Below the pieces are notes generated by a model. That model had not been told where the DNA came from. It was given only the letters and a program-made list of their open reading frames with translations, and searched no databases. Below, in pieces: positions 1 to 7,982 of a stretch of 64,000 nt of DNA. Within the stretch, counting starts at the first letter, position 1. Each line of letters begins with the position of its first letter. Origin of the DNA: Aureimonas sp. ME7 (GTDB taxonomy: Bacteria > Pseudomonadota > Alphaproteobacteria > Rhizobiales > Rhizobiaceae); assembly GCF_903970965.1 (NCBI RefSeq), contig NZ_CAJCKW010000012.1, positions 1-64,000 of the forward strand. Direction: 5' to 3'. The position numbers were made by a program, and so were the translations under genes.

Positions 1-76
1 GCACCTGCCGCCGCGCTATGGCCGGCTGCGCCACCCCAACCCGCTTCGCCGGCCACCTCAACCGTGGTCGCCAAAC

Positions 77-301
77 CTACCATGCATTAGATTTGAACCG
101 GACCACCTGATAGGGGCAGGCCACGACCGGCGCGAAATGGAGCCGCTTGTTTTTGAAGAGATCGGGCCGCGGCAGGGTCAGCATTTCCGGCCGCTTGTCC
201 GGCAATTTCCACAACCCAGGGGTAAGATCGCAAGGTTTGAGTAGGAACGTTGTGGGAAAGCTGAGGCAACCGTTTTTCTTGGCACCATCCGGACACCGCA
301 A
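77..301 (-). CDS. Small hypothetical ORF (doubtful)
   Basis: A 74-residue open frame that ends at the left edge of the window. I do not recognise it. The C-terminal half has strongly GC-biased third codon positions, as real genes here do (stretch around LFKNKRLHFAPVV), while the first half does not, so the true start may be an internal codon. No clear ribosome binding site. It could be noise, or a small protein divergent from the gene at 304. I see no alternative coding signal in bases 1-303 other than a 30-codon Ala/Pro-rich open stretch ending at 90, possibly the tail of an upstream plus-strand gene. Confidence 0.22.
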   Translation of the reverse strand: MRCPDGAKKNGCLSFPTTFLLKPCDLTPGLWKLPDKRPEMLTLPRPDLFKNKRLHFAPVVACPYQVVRFKSNAW

Positions 302-303
302 CC

Positions 304-678
304 ATGGCCCGCGCTCCCCATCGGCCGACCTCCTTCGACCAGTGGCTTTACGAAGAAAGCACCTGGGACCAGAAGCACGACGACCGGGAATACACGCCCC
401 AGCTTTCCGCCCGCGACGCTCATGACCAGCCCTGGCGCATTCCCCGGCTGGTTCGCGTCTACGAGACCGCCAAGCAGCTGTTCCTCGTGGTGGAGAACCG
501 CCCGCTTCCCGCCACCATCGTGACCGGGCTCTTCGACGACAAGGGATCGCTGGCGGTGACGGTTTCCACGCCGGACTGGCAGAAATTCCTTCTGCCGTTC
601 TTTCAGCTGGCCTGGCGGGCGGAAAACGAGAAGCCCGACACGGTTTCCTTCGCCATCGCCGACCGATCCAGTCTCTAG
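304..678 (+). CDS. Hypothetical protein, 124 aa
   Basis: Not recognised. The 124-residue product has no signal peptide or membrane segment and looks like a soluble cytoplasmic protein: charged N-terminal third (QWLYEESTWDQKHDDREYT), then a hydrophobic beta-rich stretch (QLFLVVENRPLPATIVTGLF) and an amphipathic C-terminus. Codon third positions are GC-rich as in the neighbours, so it is likely a real gene. The ATG follows directly on a region with no strong Shine-Dalgarno. It stands alone; the next transcript on its right, the small RNA ending near 722, runs towards it. Confidence 0.6.
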   Translation: MARAPHRPTSFDQWLYEESTWDQKHDDREYTPQLSARDAHDQPWRIPRLVRVYETAKQLFLVVENRPLPATIVTGLFDDKGSLAVTVSTPDWQKFLLPFFQLAWRAENEKPDTVSFAIADRSSL

Positions 679-721
679 CGATCGAGGGGAAATCCTCCGG
701 GTAACCGCCAAAGACTGGGCG

Positions 722-840
722 CCCAAAACAAAAACGCCTGCCGGGGGAGGACCGGCAGGCGCTAAGGGTTGCCCTTGGGCTGGGAGGAGGTAGCCCTCAG
801 GCGATCCACACAGGCTATTTGGGAGGAAGAAGCCTGTGCG
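722..840 (-). ncRNA. Anti-Shine-Dalgarno small RNA (cuckoo/CcsR/alpha-r14-like)
   Basis: Read on the minus strand, this stretch forms three successive hairpins, each showing a C-rich anti-SD motif in its loop. Stem AGCCTGTG... (831-838 with 809-816) has TTCCTCCC in the loop. A GGGCT stem (777-781 with 792-796) has CCTCCTCCC in the loop. A 9-bp stem (752-760 with 736-744) has TCCTCCC in the loop, followed by GTTTTTGTTTTG, a Rho-independent terminator. Known family: alphaproteobacterial 'cuckoo'/alpha-r14 and Rhodobacter CcsR sRNAs carry CCUCCUCCC in hairpin loops. The 5' end and promoter are not resolved; I saw no convincing -10/-35. There is no ORF in it. Assignment rests on the motif and structure. 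Confidence 0.72.
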
Positions 841-1305
841 AAACTCTATGACCAGAAGGTACGGATGTTTTGTGCGCTGCGATAGAGCCGAGATCGCATG
901 GCTGCCTTGCAGGAATGAAGGGGCTGAGCCAGCGCCGGACACGAAATGCCTACATTCCCAGCCGTCGCCTGGTGGAAATCGGTGCAAACGTCGCGCATCG
1001 GTGCAGATCATCTCTCGATACGCCATTGTCACGAAAGCGCAATCTGATACCAAATCCATCCGAGCTGCGTTGCGCCGGCGAGCTGCACCGGCTTCGAAGC
1101 CCGTCGGCTCTTGGGAGGGAGCCGGCGGGCTTCCTCGTTTCGGCCCTTTGCCGCGCGACCGGAGCCGCGGATCCAAGCGCCGGCGATGTCGACCCCGGCC
1201 GGCCGCCGCCCTAGAAACGGCTTCAAGCCACCGGTGCGGCGTGGGCGCTCGGCGGGACGTTCCACCCCACGCTCCCTCCATACCCCTAACCCCATAGGTT
1301 TCCTC
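841..1305. other. Intergenic region, nothing recognised
   Basis: About 460 bases between the small RNA and the next plus-strand gene. The open frames crossing it (plus and minus) lack coding-like codon bias and recognisable motifs. The left part must hold the minus-strand promoter of the small RNA. The right part (about 1200-1300) must hold the promoter of the gene at 1306. No clear sigma-70 boxes, repeats or hairpins stood out. Confidence 0.4.
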
Positions 1306-1602
1306 ATGCCCTCTTCGGACAACACCCTGCGCGTCATGGCGGAGGCGATCATGAAGCTGCAGGCGCAGGTTCACGCCCAGGACCTCCTGATCCAGGCGCT
1401 CTACGCCGAGCGCGCCCTCCAGCGCGGCACGTTTCCGCAGGAAGCGGCCGAGGAGGTTCTGGCTATCAACGCCCAGATGGAGCGTGGAGAGGACGAGGAC
1501 GGCTTCGAAGGCCAGACCCAGCACCTCGCCGACGTCCAGGCGGCGGTGCGCGCTTTCGCCATGGGTCTGCGGGCGCGGCTGGAGGAAAGCCAGCAGATCT
1601 AG
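1306..1602 (+). CDS. Hypothetical protein, 98 aa, helical
   Basis: A 98-residue, acidic, almost entirely helical protein (residues 8-45 look like a long amphipathic helix, MAEAIMKLQAQVHAQDLLIQ, and a second helix covers the C-terminal 35 residues). No signal peptide and no recognised domain. I chose the ATG at 1306; upstream codons in the same frame are not protein-like. A 9-bp perfect inverted repeat (1614-1622 with 1629-1637) lies just past the stop and may act as an intrinsic barrier, though it has no U-run. Function unknown. Confidence 0.6.
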   Translation: MPSSDNTLRVMAEAIMKLQAQVHAQDLLIQALYAERALQRGTFPQEAAEEVLAINAQMERGEDEDGFEGQTQHLADVQAAVRAFAMGLRARLEESQQI

Positions 1603-1792
1603 CGAGACCGTTTCGATCGACCCCCGAAGGTCGATCGCACGGCCTTCGGGCGCTCCGACCTCAGTCCCCGAGCGACCAAATGTCCGATGGCCGACCCCGC
1701 GCGGATCGGGGACAAGCCCTCGCCAGACGGCCCGCCCATTCCCTCCCCGCCACGGGGACGGGCGGGCGCCGTTTCGGGACCGGGAGGGGCGA

Positions 1793-2605
1793 ATGGGCTT
1801 TCGCGACGAGACATGGGTGGAGGCAGGCCCGGGCCTTCGCGCCCTGCGCCGCGGCACCCGGCCGATCCGCCACATCCAGATCTTCGGCCAGCGATGCAGC
1901 GGCACCAACGCGCTCGCCCGGCTCCTGGAGGGCAACTTCGGCACCGGCGTTCCCACTCGCGCCTACGGCTTCAAGCACTGGTTCGTGCCCGAACAAACCC
2001 TGTTCCACGAAGAGGTTCTGGTTCTCGTGGTGGCCCGCAACGTCTTCGACTGGCTGCGCAGCCTGCACCGCCAGCCCTGGCACGCCCATCCCGAGCTGAA
2101 ATCGCTTCCCTTCGCCGAGTTCATCCGCTCGCCCTGGCATTCCTACTGGGACGACGAGTTCGGCGGGATCGGGCCGGACCATCCGCTGCGCGGGCTGGAA
2201 ATGCCCCACGAGCGCGATCCCATCACCGGCGAGCGCTTCCGCCACCCGATCGCCAAGCGCACCGCCAAGCTCCGGCACTGGTCCGAACTCGGCGCGCGCG
2301 CCCACAACGTCGCCCTCCTGTCGCATCAGGCGCTGGAGGACGATCCGGCCGGCGTGGTGGAGGCCCTCGCCCGGCTGACCGGTCTGTCCCCGCTCGGAGC
2401 CTTCCAGCCCGTCTGGTCCTACAAGGGCAACAACAATCGCGCCTACGAGCCGACGCGATACGAGGCGATCGACCCCGCGGACCTCGCCTTCATAGGGCAC
2501 GAGGTCGACCCGGAGATCGAAGCCAGGTTCAGTCTTCTCTGCCATCCGACCGAGCGCGAGGCTCCGACCCCCGGCGAAGGGCAGTCATGGGAAAGAACAG
2601 GGTAA
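1793..2605 (+). CDS. Sulfotransferase-like P-loop protein
   Basis: 270 residues. Near residues 28-42 lies IFGQRCSGTNALARLL, matching the G-x-R-x-S-G-T-N phosphosulfate-binding loop of sulfotransferase-fold proteins. VVARNVFDWLRSLHR (about residues 80-94) resembles their second, 3'-phosphate-binding motif. By family knowledge such proteins move sulfuryl groups from PAPS, or are relatives of that fold; substrate unknown. The ATG at 1793 is preceded by a good SD (GGGAGGGG). An open frame extends upstream to 1484 but overlaps the previous gene out of frame. The neighbour on the right is an envelope lipoprotein, which gives no clear functional hint. Confidence 0.6.
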   Translation: MGFRDETWVEAGPGLRALRRGTRPIRHIQIFGQRCSGTNALARLLEGNFGTGVPTRAYGFKHWFVPEQTLFHEEVLVLVVARNVFDWLRSLHRQPWHAHPELKSLPFAEFIRSPWHSYWDDEFGGIGPDHPLRGLEMPHERDPITGERFRHPIAKRTAKLRHWSELGARAHNVALLSHQALEDDPAGVVEALARLTGLSPLGAFQPVWSYKGNNNRAYEPTRYEAIDPADLAFIGHEVDPEIEARFSLLCHPTEREAPTPGEGQSWERTG

Positions 2606-2666
2606 AGGCACCGCTACCGGAATCGGTCAACCTTTCGGAAACGGACTCGCCCTTAGCCTTCGGGCC

Positions 2667-3254
2667 ATGAAAGCTTCTGCCCAGCGCCTTCTCGCCCTGG
2701 CCGCCGTCCTCGCGCTGGCCGGCTGCGCCTCCGCTCCGAAGATGACCGGCAACGCCTGCGCGATCTTCGACCAGCGCTCCGGTTTCGTGTCCGACTGGCG
2801 GGGCGACGCGGAGCGCGCGTCGGCCGAGTTCGGCGTACCGGTCCACGTCCTGATGGCGACGATCCAGGCGGAATCCAACTTCGACGGCCGCGCCCGCCCG
2901 CCGCGCCGCTGGATCCTCGGCTTCATCCCGGGCAAGCGCATCTCCACCGCCTACGGCTACGCCCAGGTTCTGGACGGGACCTGGGACGAGTACCAGCGCC
3001 GCACCGGCCGGCATGGCGACCGGCGCAACGACTTCGCCGACGCGGTCCGCTTCATCGGCTGGTACCACGCCGACACGAGCCGCCGTCTCGGCATCGCCAA
3101 GTCCGACGCCTACAACCTCTACCTCGCCTACCATTCCGGCCATGCCGGCTACGAGCGCGGCGTCTGGCGCAACCGCCCGGAAGCGTTGCGCGGGGCCAAG
3201 CGCGCGCGCGACATGGCCGCACGCTACGCCGCCCAGCTTCAGCGCTGCTCCTGA
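2667..3254 (+). CDS. Lipoprotein with lytic-transglycosylase (SLT-like) fold
   Basis: 195 residues with a classical lipoprotein signal: a positively charged start, a hydrophobic core and lipobox LAGC (Cys 20). The remainder reads as a lysozyme-like SLT domain: ATIQAESNFDGRARPP contains the catalytic-Glu region (IQAESNF), followed by AYGYAQVLDGTWDEY, typical of the G-x-x-Q motif, and YLAYHSGHAGYERG. It probably sits in the outer membrane and cleaves, or once cleaved, peptidoglycan. Shorter than Slt70/MltC. It converges with the protease gene starting at 3258; only three bases separate the stops. Confidence 0.75.
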   Translation: MKASAQRLLALAAVLALAGCASAPKMTGNACAIFDQRSGFVSDWRGDAERASAEFGVPVHVLMATIQAESNFDGRARPPRRWILGFIPGKRISTAYGYAQVLDGTWDEYQRRTGRHGDRRNDFADAVRFIGWYHADTSRRLGIAKSDAYNLYLAYHSGHAGYERGVWRNRPEALRGAKRARDMAARYAAQLQRCS

Positions 3255-3257
3255 CGC

Positions 3258-4067
3258 TCAAGGGTCGCCGATCGCGCTCGCAAAGGCCGAGGCGAGGACG
3301 CCGAGGGCCGTCATGTCCTCGCCCTGCCCGCCGACGCTCGCCACCGCGATCGCCGCGAGCCGCCCATCGGCGTCCAAAAGCGGGCCGCCGGAATAGCCGG
3401 GGATGATGGGGCAACGCACCGCCAGGAGATGGAGGCCCGCCGGTCCTTCCACCCGGCACCCTTCGGCCACCGTCAGCGCGTAGGCGCGGTCGCGGCCGAA
3501 GCCGGCCGCCCGCAGCGCCGTGCCGGGTGCCGGCGCCTGCGGGAGGAGCGGGATCGAGGCGATCGAGGCGGGCGCGGGGGCGGCGAGATCGAGCAGCGCC
3601 CAGTCGCGACCAAGTGCCGCCAACGAGCGGTCGCCGTTCTGCGCCCCGTCCATGCGGATCGCCCGCGCCACGCTTTGGAACGCGTAGGCGCCCCGGTCGT
3701 AGCCCAGCATGAAATGGATGGAGGCGGGCGGCAGGAAGCGCCCGGTCGCCGGGTTGAACACGCAGTGCGCCGCCGTCACCGCGAGATCGGCTCGCAGAAG
3801 CACGCCGGTGCAGCGTCCCTGCGCGCCCGTGTTGACCTGCCCGATCGCCGCGAAGGGCGCTTGCGCCGGGTCGACCCGGTGGCGCAGCGCGCCCGCCTCG
3901 CCCCCGTCGCCGGCCCCGGGCCGGCACCAAGGACCATTACAACGCCGAACAGTCCCATCGAGATTCGAAGACCGCGCGTCAGGCGGCCGGCAGCGGCTCG
4001 GCGAGCGAGGATGCGCGTTGGATGAGGGCGAACCTTCGCATGGGACGACGGGCCGTGAGCCTCCCAC
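3258..4067 (-). CDS. Trypsin-like serine protease, probable N-terminal frameshift
   Basis: The frame ending at 3258 encodes a chymotrypsin-fold protease with all three catalytic positions visible: His in LAVTAAHC, Asp in GRDWALLDLA and Ser in GYSGGPLLD. Its N-terminal part in this frame (from 4067 to about 3900) is Pro/Arg/Ser-rich and unlike a secreted protease. The neighbouring frame over 3890-3958 reads like a signal peptide (MGLFGVVMVLGAGPGPATG, ATG at 3958). The two would join if the G5 run near 3900 had one more G. So this is either an assembly or sequencing indel, or a genuinely broken or restarted gene. Likely a periplasmic V8/trypsin-type enzyme if intact. Start uncertain. Confidence 0.65.
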   Translation of the reverse strand: MGGSRPVVPCEGSPSSNAHPRSPSRCRPPDARSSNLDGTVRRCNGPWCRPGAGDGGEAGALRHRVDPAQAPFAAIGQVNTGAQGRCTGVLLRADLAVTAAHCVFNPATGRFLPPASIHFMLGYDRGAYAFQSVARAIRMDGAQNGDRSLAALGRDWALLDLAAPAPASIASIPLLPQAPAPGTALRAAGFGRDRAYALTVAEGCRVEGPAGLHLLAVRCPIIPGYSGGPLLDADGRLAAIAVASVGGQGEDMTALGVLASAFASAIGDP

Positions 4068-4114
4068 GGCCGGCCGCCGTCGCAGCGACGTTTACGAGGT
4101 GGCACGCCGCCGCC

Positions 4115-5362
4115 TCAGGCGTGAACGGGCGCGGGGCCGAGCACCGCCCGGCCCCGGTCGAACACCTCGCTCAAGGCCTCGACGCTCATCGGGCGCCCGA
4201 GGAGGTACCCCTGAAGCGCCTGCACGTCGAGCCCGCTGAGGGCTTCGAGTTCGGCCGGCGTTTCCACGCCTTCCGCCACCACGCGGCAGTCGAACTGGTT
4301 GGCGAAGCCGACCAGTGCCGCCGTCAGCGCGCAGCGCATCGGATCCTTGTCGATCGAGCGGGCGATGCCGAGGTCGAGCTTCATGATGTCGGGGCGGATC
4401 GCCACGATATGGCTCATGCTGGCGTAACCCGCCCCCACGTCGTCGACCGCGATCTTGATCCCGGTGCGGCGAAGCCGCGCGAACGCCTCCACCAGCGGGG
4501 CATAGTCGCCGATCTTCTCGTGTTCGGTGAGTTCGATCACGATCCGGTCCGTCGGATAGCCGTCGAAGCAGCGGATGAAACGCTCGTCGCGGATCGTCGT
4601 GGCCGAGGCGTTGATCCCGAGCTGGAAGCGATGGCGCCGCCAAAGGGGCGCGAAACCCTGGAGCGCGTTGCGAACGGCGGCCAGTTCCAGCTCGGCCTGG
4701 AGTCCCACGTCGGCCGCATCGCTGAACCAGGCATCCACCGACTGGCGGACCCCGCCTTCGGGAAAGCGCGACAGCGCCTCGGCGCCCGCCGGGCGCAACC
4801 CGTCCGCCAGGAACACCGGCTGGTAGACGATGGAAGGCCCCCCGGCGTCCAGAAGCTGGCGGATGCGCGCGCGCCTCGCCGATGCGAGGCTTTCGGTCTG
4901 CAGGCCGCGATCCACGCGCTGCGCCACGATGCCCGCCACCACGCGCAGCATCGCGACGTCGCGCGTGTCGAGGTGGTGATGGGGTTCGTGGCCGACGCAG
5001 CAGAGCGTACCGTAGACCATGCCGTTGGACAGGCGGATGGGAACGCCGACATGGGAGCCCACCGGCAGGTCGTGCGTGACGGGCAGAAGCTGCGCCTGCG
5101 GCACGCGCCGCGTATCGGGCATGACCTCCGGCAGCCGTCCGTCCACGATATGGGCGCAGTAGCTGTCGCGTAGATCGGTTTCGTCGCCTTCCACGATGCC
5201 GGAGTGGCGCGATGGCGCATCGACGCAACGAAAGATCCGCCGGTCGCCCGAGAACTCGCTGACGAAGGCGATGTCGAGACCGAGGTTCTGACGCACGAGA
5301 CGCAACATGCCGCGCATGTCCGCCGTGTCGTCGTTGGAGGGAACGTCCACCTTGTCCAGCAT
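4115..5362 (-). CDS. GAF-EAL cyclic-di-GMP phosphodiesterase
   Basis: 415 residues. The N-terminal 170 residues form a GAF-type sensor (SHVGVPIRLSNGMVYGTLCCVG is typical). The C-terminal 240 residues form an EAL domain with AEALSRF (EAL motif), ELTEHE, DDVGAGYAS (the DDFGTGYSS-type loop) and VAEGVET. The metal and catalytic residues look conserved, so the domain should hydrolyse c-di-GMP to pGpG. There is no GGDEF domain and no membrane segment, so it is cytoplasmic and responds to a small ligand or redox cue bound by GAF. Transcribed alone; the neighbours on each side are unrelated. Confidence 0.88.
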   Translation of the reverse strand: MLDKVDVPSNDDTADMRGMLRLVRQNLGLDIAFVSEFSGDRRIFRCVDAPSRHSGIVEGDETDLRDSYCAHIVDGRLPEVMPDTRRVPQAQLLPVTHDLPVGSHVGVPIRLSNGMVYGTLCCVGHEPHHHLDTRDVAMLRVVAGIVAQRVDRGLQTESLASARRARIRQLLDAGGPSIVYQPVFLADGLRPAGAEALSRFPEGGVRQSVDAWFSDAADVGLQAELELAAVRNALQGFAPLWRRHRFQLGINASATTIRDERFIRCFDGYPTDRIVIELTEHEKIGDYAPLVEAFARLRRTGIKIAVDDVGAGYASMSHIVAIRPDIMKLDLGIARSIDKDPMRCALTAALVGFANQFDCRVVAEGVETPAELEALSGLDVQALQGYLLGRPMSVEALSEVFDRGRAVLGPAPVHA

Positions 5363-5774
5363 GGAGTACGACCAGACCCAGTATCGGGTTACGTCATTCT
5401 ATCTAGGGTTATGGGACATGAATGAAAGGTTACTCCTTTGGAGAAACCTTGTCAGCTAGGAACGCGAAAAAGCCGCCAGGTTCGACCCAGCGGCTCCGCA
5501 TGGCGCTTCGGACGAAAGACAACCGAAACGCGTGATCCGACCCCTCGGGGCGCCAGTACATCCGTGGTCGAACGAAAGGCCGGATTTTCGGGCGTTCGCT
5601 TCGAACCGGATATCCGGGAAGCATCGCCTGAACCCGATATGGGACCGCCAGGCGGCAGGTACAAGAGGCCGCGTTCTTCGATGTGCCTTCCGTCGCGTTT
5701 CGCTTCTCGCGCCCTGCCGCCGGGCGCCATCCGTACGCGTCTGCCGCCCTTGAGGTTCGCTCGGAAGCGTCCGG
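5363..5774. other. Intergenic region
   Basis: About 410 bases. The left end holds the promoter of the EAL gene, with AT-rich DNA around 5385-5450. A minus-strand terminator lies at 5466-5495. From 5500 to 5774 no gene is convincing: short open frames exist on both strands but without motifs. It may be the long 3' untranslated region of the channel gene, or an unrecognised minus-strand small RNA that uses the terminator. Confidence 0.35.
5463..5495 (-). terminator. Rho-independent terminator
   Basis: Minus strand: AGCCGC stem pairs with GCGGCT (5490-5495 with 5471-5476) across a 13-base loop and is followed by TTTTTCGCG. It would stop minus-strand transcription coming from the channel gene, or from a small transcript in between. 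Confidence 0.6.
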
Positions 5775-6578
5775 TCAGTCCCCGCCCTCGTCCGGGATCG
5801 CCAGGATCTCGCCGCAGGCCTTGCAATGCACCGCATCCGGCTCGTGCCGCTCCAGCGCGCAACGCGGGCAGCGGAAGAACACCTTGTAGGGACGGAAGAT
5901 CGTCTGGGCGAGGCGCACGAAGAGCGAGATGCCGACGATCATGATGACGACGGAGGTGAGCTTGCCCTGCGGTCCCGGCAGCGTCACGTCTCCGAAGCCC
6001 GTCGTCGTCATCGTCGCCACGGTGAAATACAGGGCGTCGACATAGCCTTCGATGCCCGACCCCTCGCGCACGAAGGCCGTGTAGATGAAGCCGGTCGCCA
6101 GAAACAGGCAGGTCAGGAGATTGATCACCGCCCGTCCCGCTTCCTCCCAGGCCTGCCAGCCTCGGCGGCGCAGCGAGCGCCACAGGACGTCCTTGCGCGA
6201 CAGGGTCCACAGCCGCAGGATGCGCAGGAAGCCGAGGTTGAAGAAGACGCTCGGCAGAAGCAGCGTCAAAAGCACCAGCGCGTCCACCCAGATCACCGGA
6301 CGCTTCGCCCAGGCCTTGAGGCTCGGGGCCGCCAGCGCGCGCGCCGCGAAATCCAGCGCCAGGAGCCCCGCCAGCGAATAGTCGAGCCAGAGGAAGTAGC
6401 GCTTTTCCTGCAGCACCGGGCTGAACACGAAGAAGGCGATGATCACGAGATCGACGATCGCCACCCAGCCCTGGAAGCGCACCGCCGTCGGATGGTCGGC
6501 ATGGTACAGGAAGTCGAGGCGGCGGCGCATCGCGCGCCAACCCCGGGAAGGCTTCGAAGGGGAGTGGGAAACGTCCAT
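5775..6578 (-). CDS. Two-pore-type potassium channel with C-terminal zinc ribbon
   Basis: 267 residues. Several hydrophobic helices (about residues 38-55, 66-82, 96-112, 150-170 and 205-228). A pore loop with selectivity filter TTTGFGDV between the last two places it in the voltage-gated-like K+ channel superfamily (T-x-G-[YF]-G-D). An S4-like segment FLRILRLWTLSRK has only a few spaced Arg, so voltage gating is unsure. After the last helix comes a four-Cys ribbon (FRCPRC ... HCKACGE) that probably binds zinc and faces the cytoplasm. ATG at 6578. Stands alone, with a terminator downstream. Confidence 0.82.
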   Translation of the reverse strand: MDVSHSPSKPSRGWRAMRRRLDFLYHADHPTAVRFQGWVAIVDLVIIAFFVFSPVLQEKRYFLWLDYSLAGLLALDFAARALAAPSLKAWAKRPVIWVDALVLLTLLLPSVFFNLGFLRILRLWTLSRKDVLWRSLRRRGWQAWEEAGRAVINLLTCLFLATGFIYTAFVREGSGIEGYVDALYFTVATMTTTGFGDVTLPGPQGKLTSVVIMIVGISLFVRLAQTIFRPYKVFFRCPRCALERHEPDAVHCKACGEILAIPDEGGD

Positions 6579-6696
6579 GCGGGGAGATGATAGGCGTTTC
6601 CGGCGCCTCGACAGGGTGCGGGGTCGCTTTGCCTTATGCCGGGCGGCTCGGGAGAGTTCGGGACGACGAACTCCCCCGCTGGAACCGGAGGCATGC

Positions 6697-6724
6697 GGGC
6701 GAAGGGGCCAAGCCCCCTTCGCCC
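6697..6724. terminator. Hairpin downstream of the porin gene
   Basis: Eleven-base perfect inverted repeat GGGCGAAGGGG / CCCCTTCGCCC (6697-6707 with 6714-6724) just past the porin stop. There is no U-run on either side, so it may stabilise the mRNA 3' end rather than terminate. Confidence 0.5.
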
Positions 6725-6737
6725 GTTCGTCGTTCGA

Positions 6738-7982
6738 TCAGAAGCCGCGCTGGAAGCGCAGGAAGCCGCTGACCTGGTCGGTCTCGCCGATCGGGCCGGA
6801 GAAATCGACGTTCTTGTAGGAGACTTCGGCGAGCGTCGCGAAGTTGTTGGTGATCTGGTAGCCGACGTTGCCGACCACCGCATAATAGTCCGCCGAGGCG
6901 GTATAGGGCGTCACGACGCCGTTGTTGTTGAGGAAGAACGTCGTGTCGAAGGTCTCGCCGTACTGGCCGGCAATCGCCACACCGAACTTGCCGAACGCCT
7001 GGGCATAGCCCGCGCCGACCGCGTATTCCAGGAAGATCGGGATCGCGCCGGGCGTCGGGTTGAGGATGTTCGGGTTGTTGGCGGCAAATCCGGCCACCGT
7101 GTCGACACCCGCGAGAGTCGCGTAGACCGTCGGATCGAAGGCGTAGTGACCCTCGATCTTCAACTGCGACTTCGGTGCGATCAGGTCCTTCAGGAGGACG
7201 CCGCCCTTGAGGGCGAAGGCGTCGTTGTTGCCGTCCTGAAGAAGGGTCGGCGTCACGCCGGCGAGATTGATGAAGCCGAGATTGGTGCCGTAGGCCCGGC
7301 GCACGTCCTCGCGGTTGAACGTCTCGTCGTAGACACCCGAAATGTACGCACCGCCCCAGGCGCCCGAGTACACGAGCTTGGCATGGACGTCGGGAACCAC
7401 GTCGCCCGTGCCGTCGTCTTCGATACCCAGCGTCGCGGCAAAACCGCCGGACGTGAAGGTGTAGGATGCCTGGTTGGTGTTGAAGTCGCCGACGACGAGA
7501 TCGGTGTCGGTCAGAAGACCGTCCTCGATGCCGCCGATGCCCGAGGACCACAGCGAGTCGCGGTAGCCGAGGAGCAGGCCGCCGAGCTGGATGTAGGCCT
7601 GGTTGATGTCCACCCCGTTGGAGCCGCCGGACGTGTTGGTGGCCTGGAGACGGGCGAAGGCGCGCAGGGTGCCGAGCTCGGTTTCTTCGCGGGCGTCGAA
7701 GTTCAGACGGGCGCGAACGCGGCTGGCGACCTGGTAGTCGTCGCCTTCGAGGTTCACGGCCGGGTCACCGGCGACGTTCACCTGGAAGCGGACGTAACCG
7801 CCGACCGAAAGGCAGGTCTCGGTGCCCGGGATGTAGTAGAAGCCCTTGCCGTACACGTCGCAGACGCGGACGTAGTCGACCGGCTCGGGCTCGACGGCCA
7901 CGATGGCGTCGGCAGCGCGGGCGCCGGAAACTGCGACGAGGGCCGCGGCCGTACCCAGGAAGAGATGTTTGAGATGCGCCAT
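6738..7982 (-). CDS. Omp2-family outer membrane porin
   Basis: 414 residues from the ATG at 7982, giving a clean Sec signal peptide (MAHLKHLFLGTAAALVAVSGARA) cut before ADAIV. The open frame extends 19 codons further upstream without a better start. The rest is a beta-barrel pattern with the Porin_2 hallmarks of Rhizobiales: an early paired-cysteine segment (RVCDVYG ... ETCLSVGGYVRF) and a C-terminal barrel strand ending in Phe (FLRFQRGF). Forms a general diffusion pore in the outer membrane. Purine-rich SD-like AGAAGAAAAA precedes the ATG. Likely highly expressed. Confidence 0.9.
   Translation of the reverse strand: MAHLKHLFLGTAAALVAVSGARAADAIVAVEPEPVDYVRVCDVYGKGFYYIPGTETCLSVGGYVRFQVNVAGDPAVNLEGDDYQVASRVRARLNFDAREETELGTLRAFARLQATNTSGGSNGVDINQAYIQLGGLLLGYRDSLWSSGIGGIEDGLLTDTDLVVGDFNTNQASYTFTSGGFAATLGIEDDGTGDVVPDVHAKLVYSGAWGGAYISGVYDETFNREDVRRAYGTNLGFINLAGVTPTLLQDGNNDAFALKGGVLLKDLIAPKSQLKIEGHYAFDPTVYATLAGVDTVAGFAANNPNILNPTPGAIPIFLEYAVGAGYAQAFGKFGVAIAGQYGETFDTTFFLNNNGVVTPYTASADYYAVVGNVGYQITNNFATLAEVSYKNVDFSGPIGETDQVSGFLRFQRGF

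Noticed and set aside
1614-1637. 9-bp inverted repeat considered as a terminator for the 98-aa gene
   Set aside because: No U-run on either strand; kept only as a note in the gene entry.
178-1956. Long minus-strand open frame of 592 codons
   Set aside because: Crosses several plus-strand genes; high GC makes antisense frames open. Composition is Arg/Pro/Gly-rich and motif-free.
5452-5715. Possible minus-strand CDS of about 90 codons downstream of the channel gene
   Set aside because: Its 3' end runs through the terminator hairpin at 5466-5495 and it lacks an SD and recognisable motifs.
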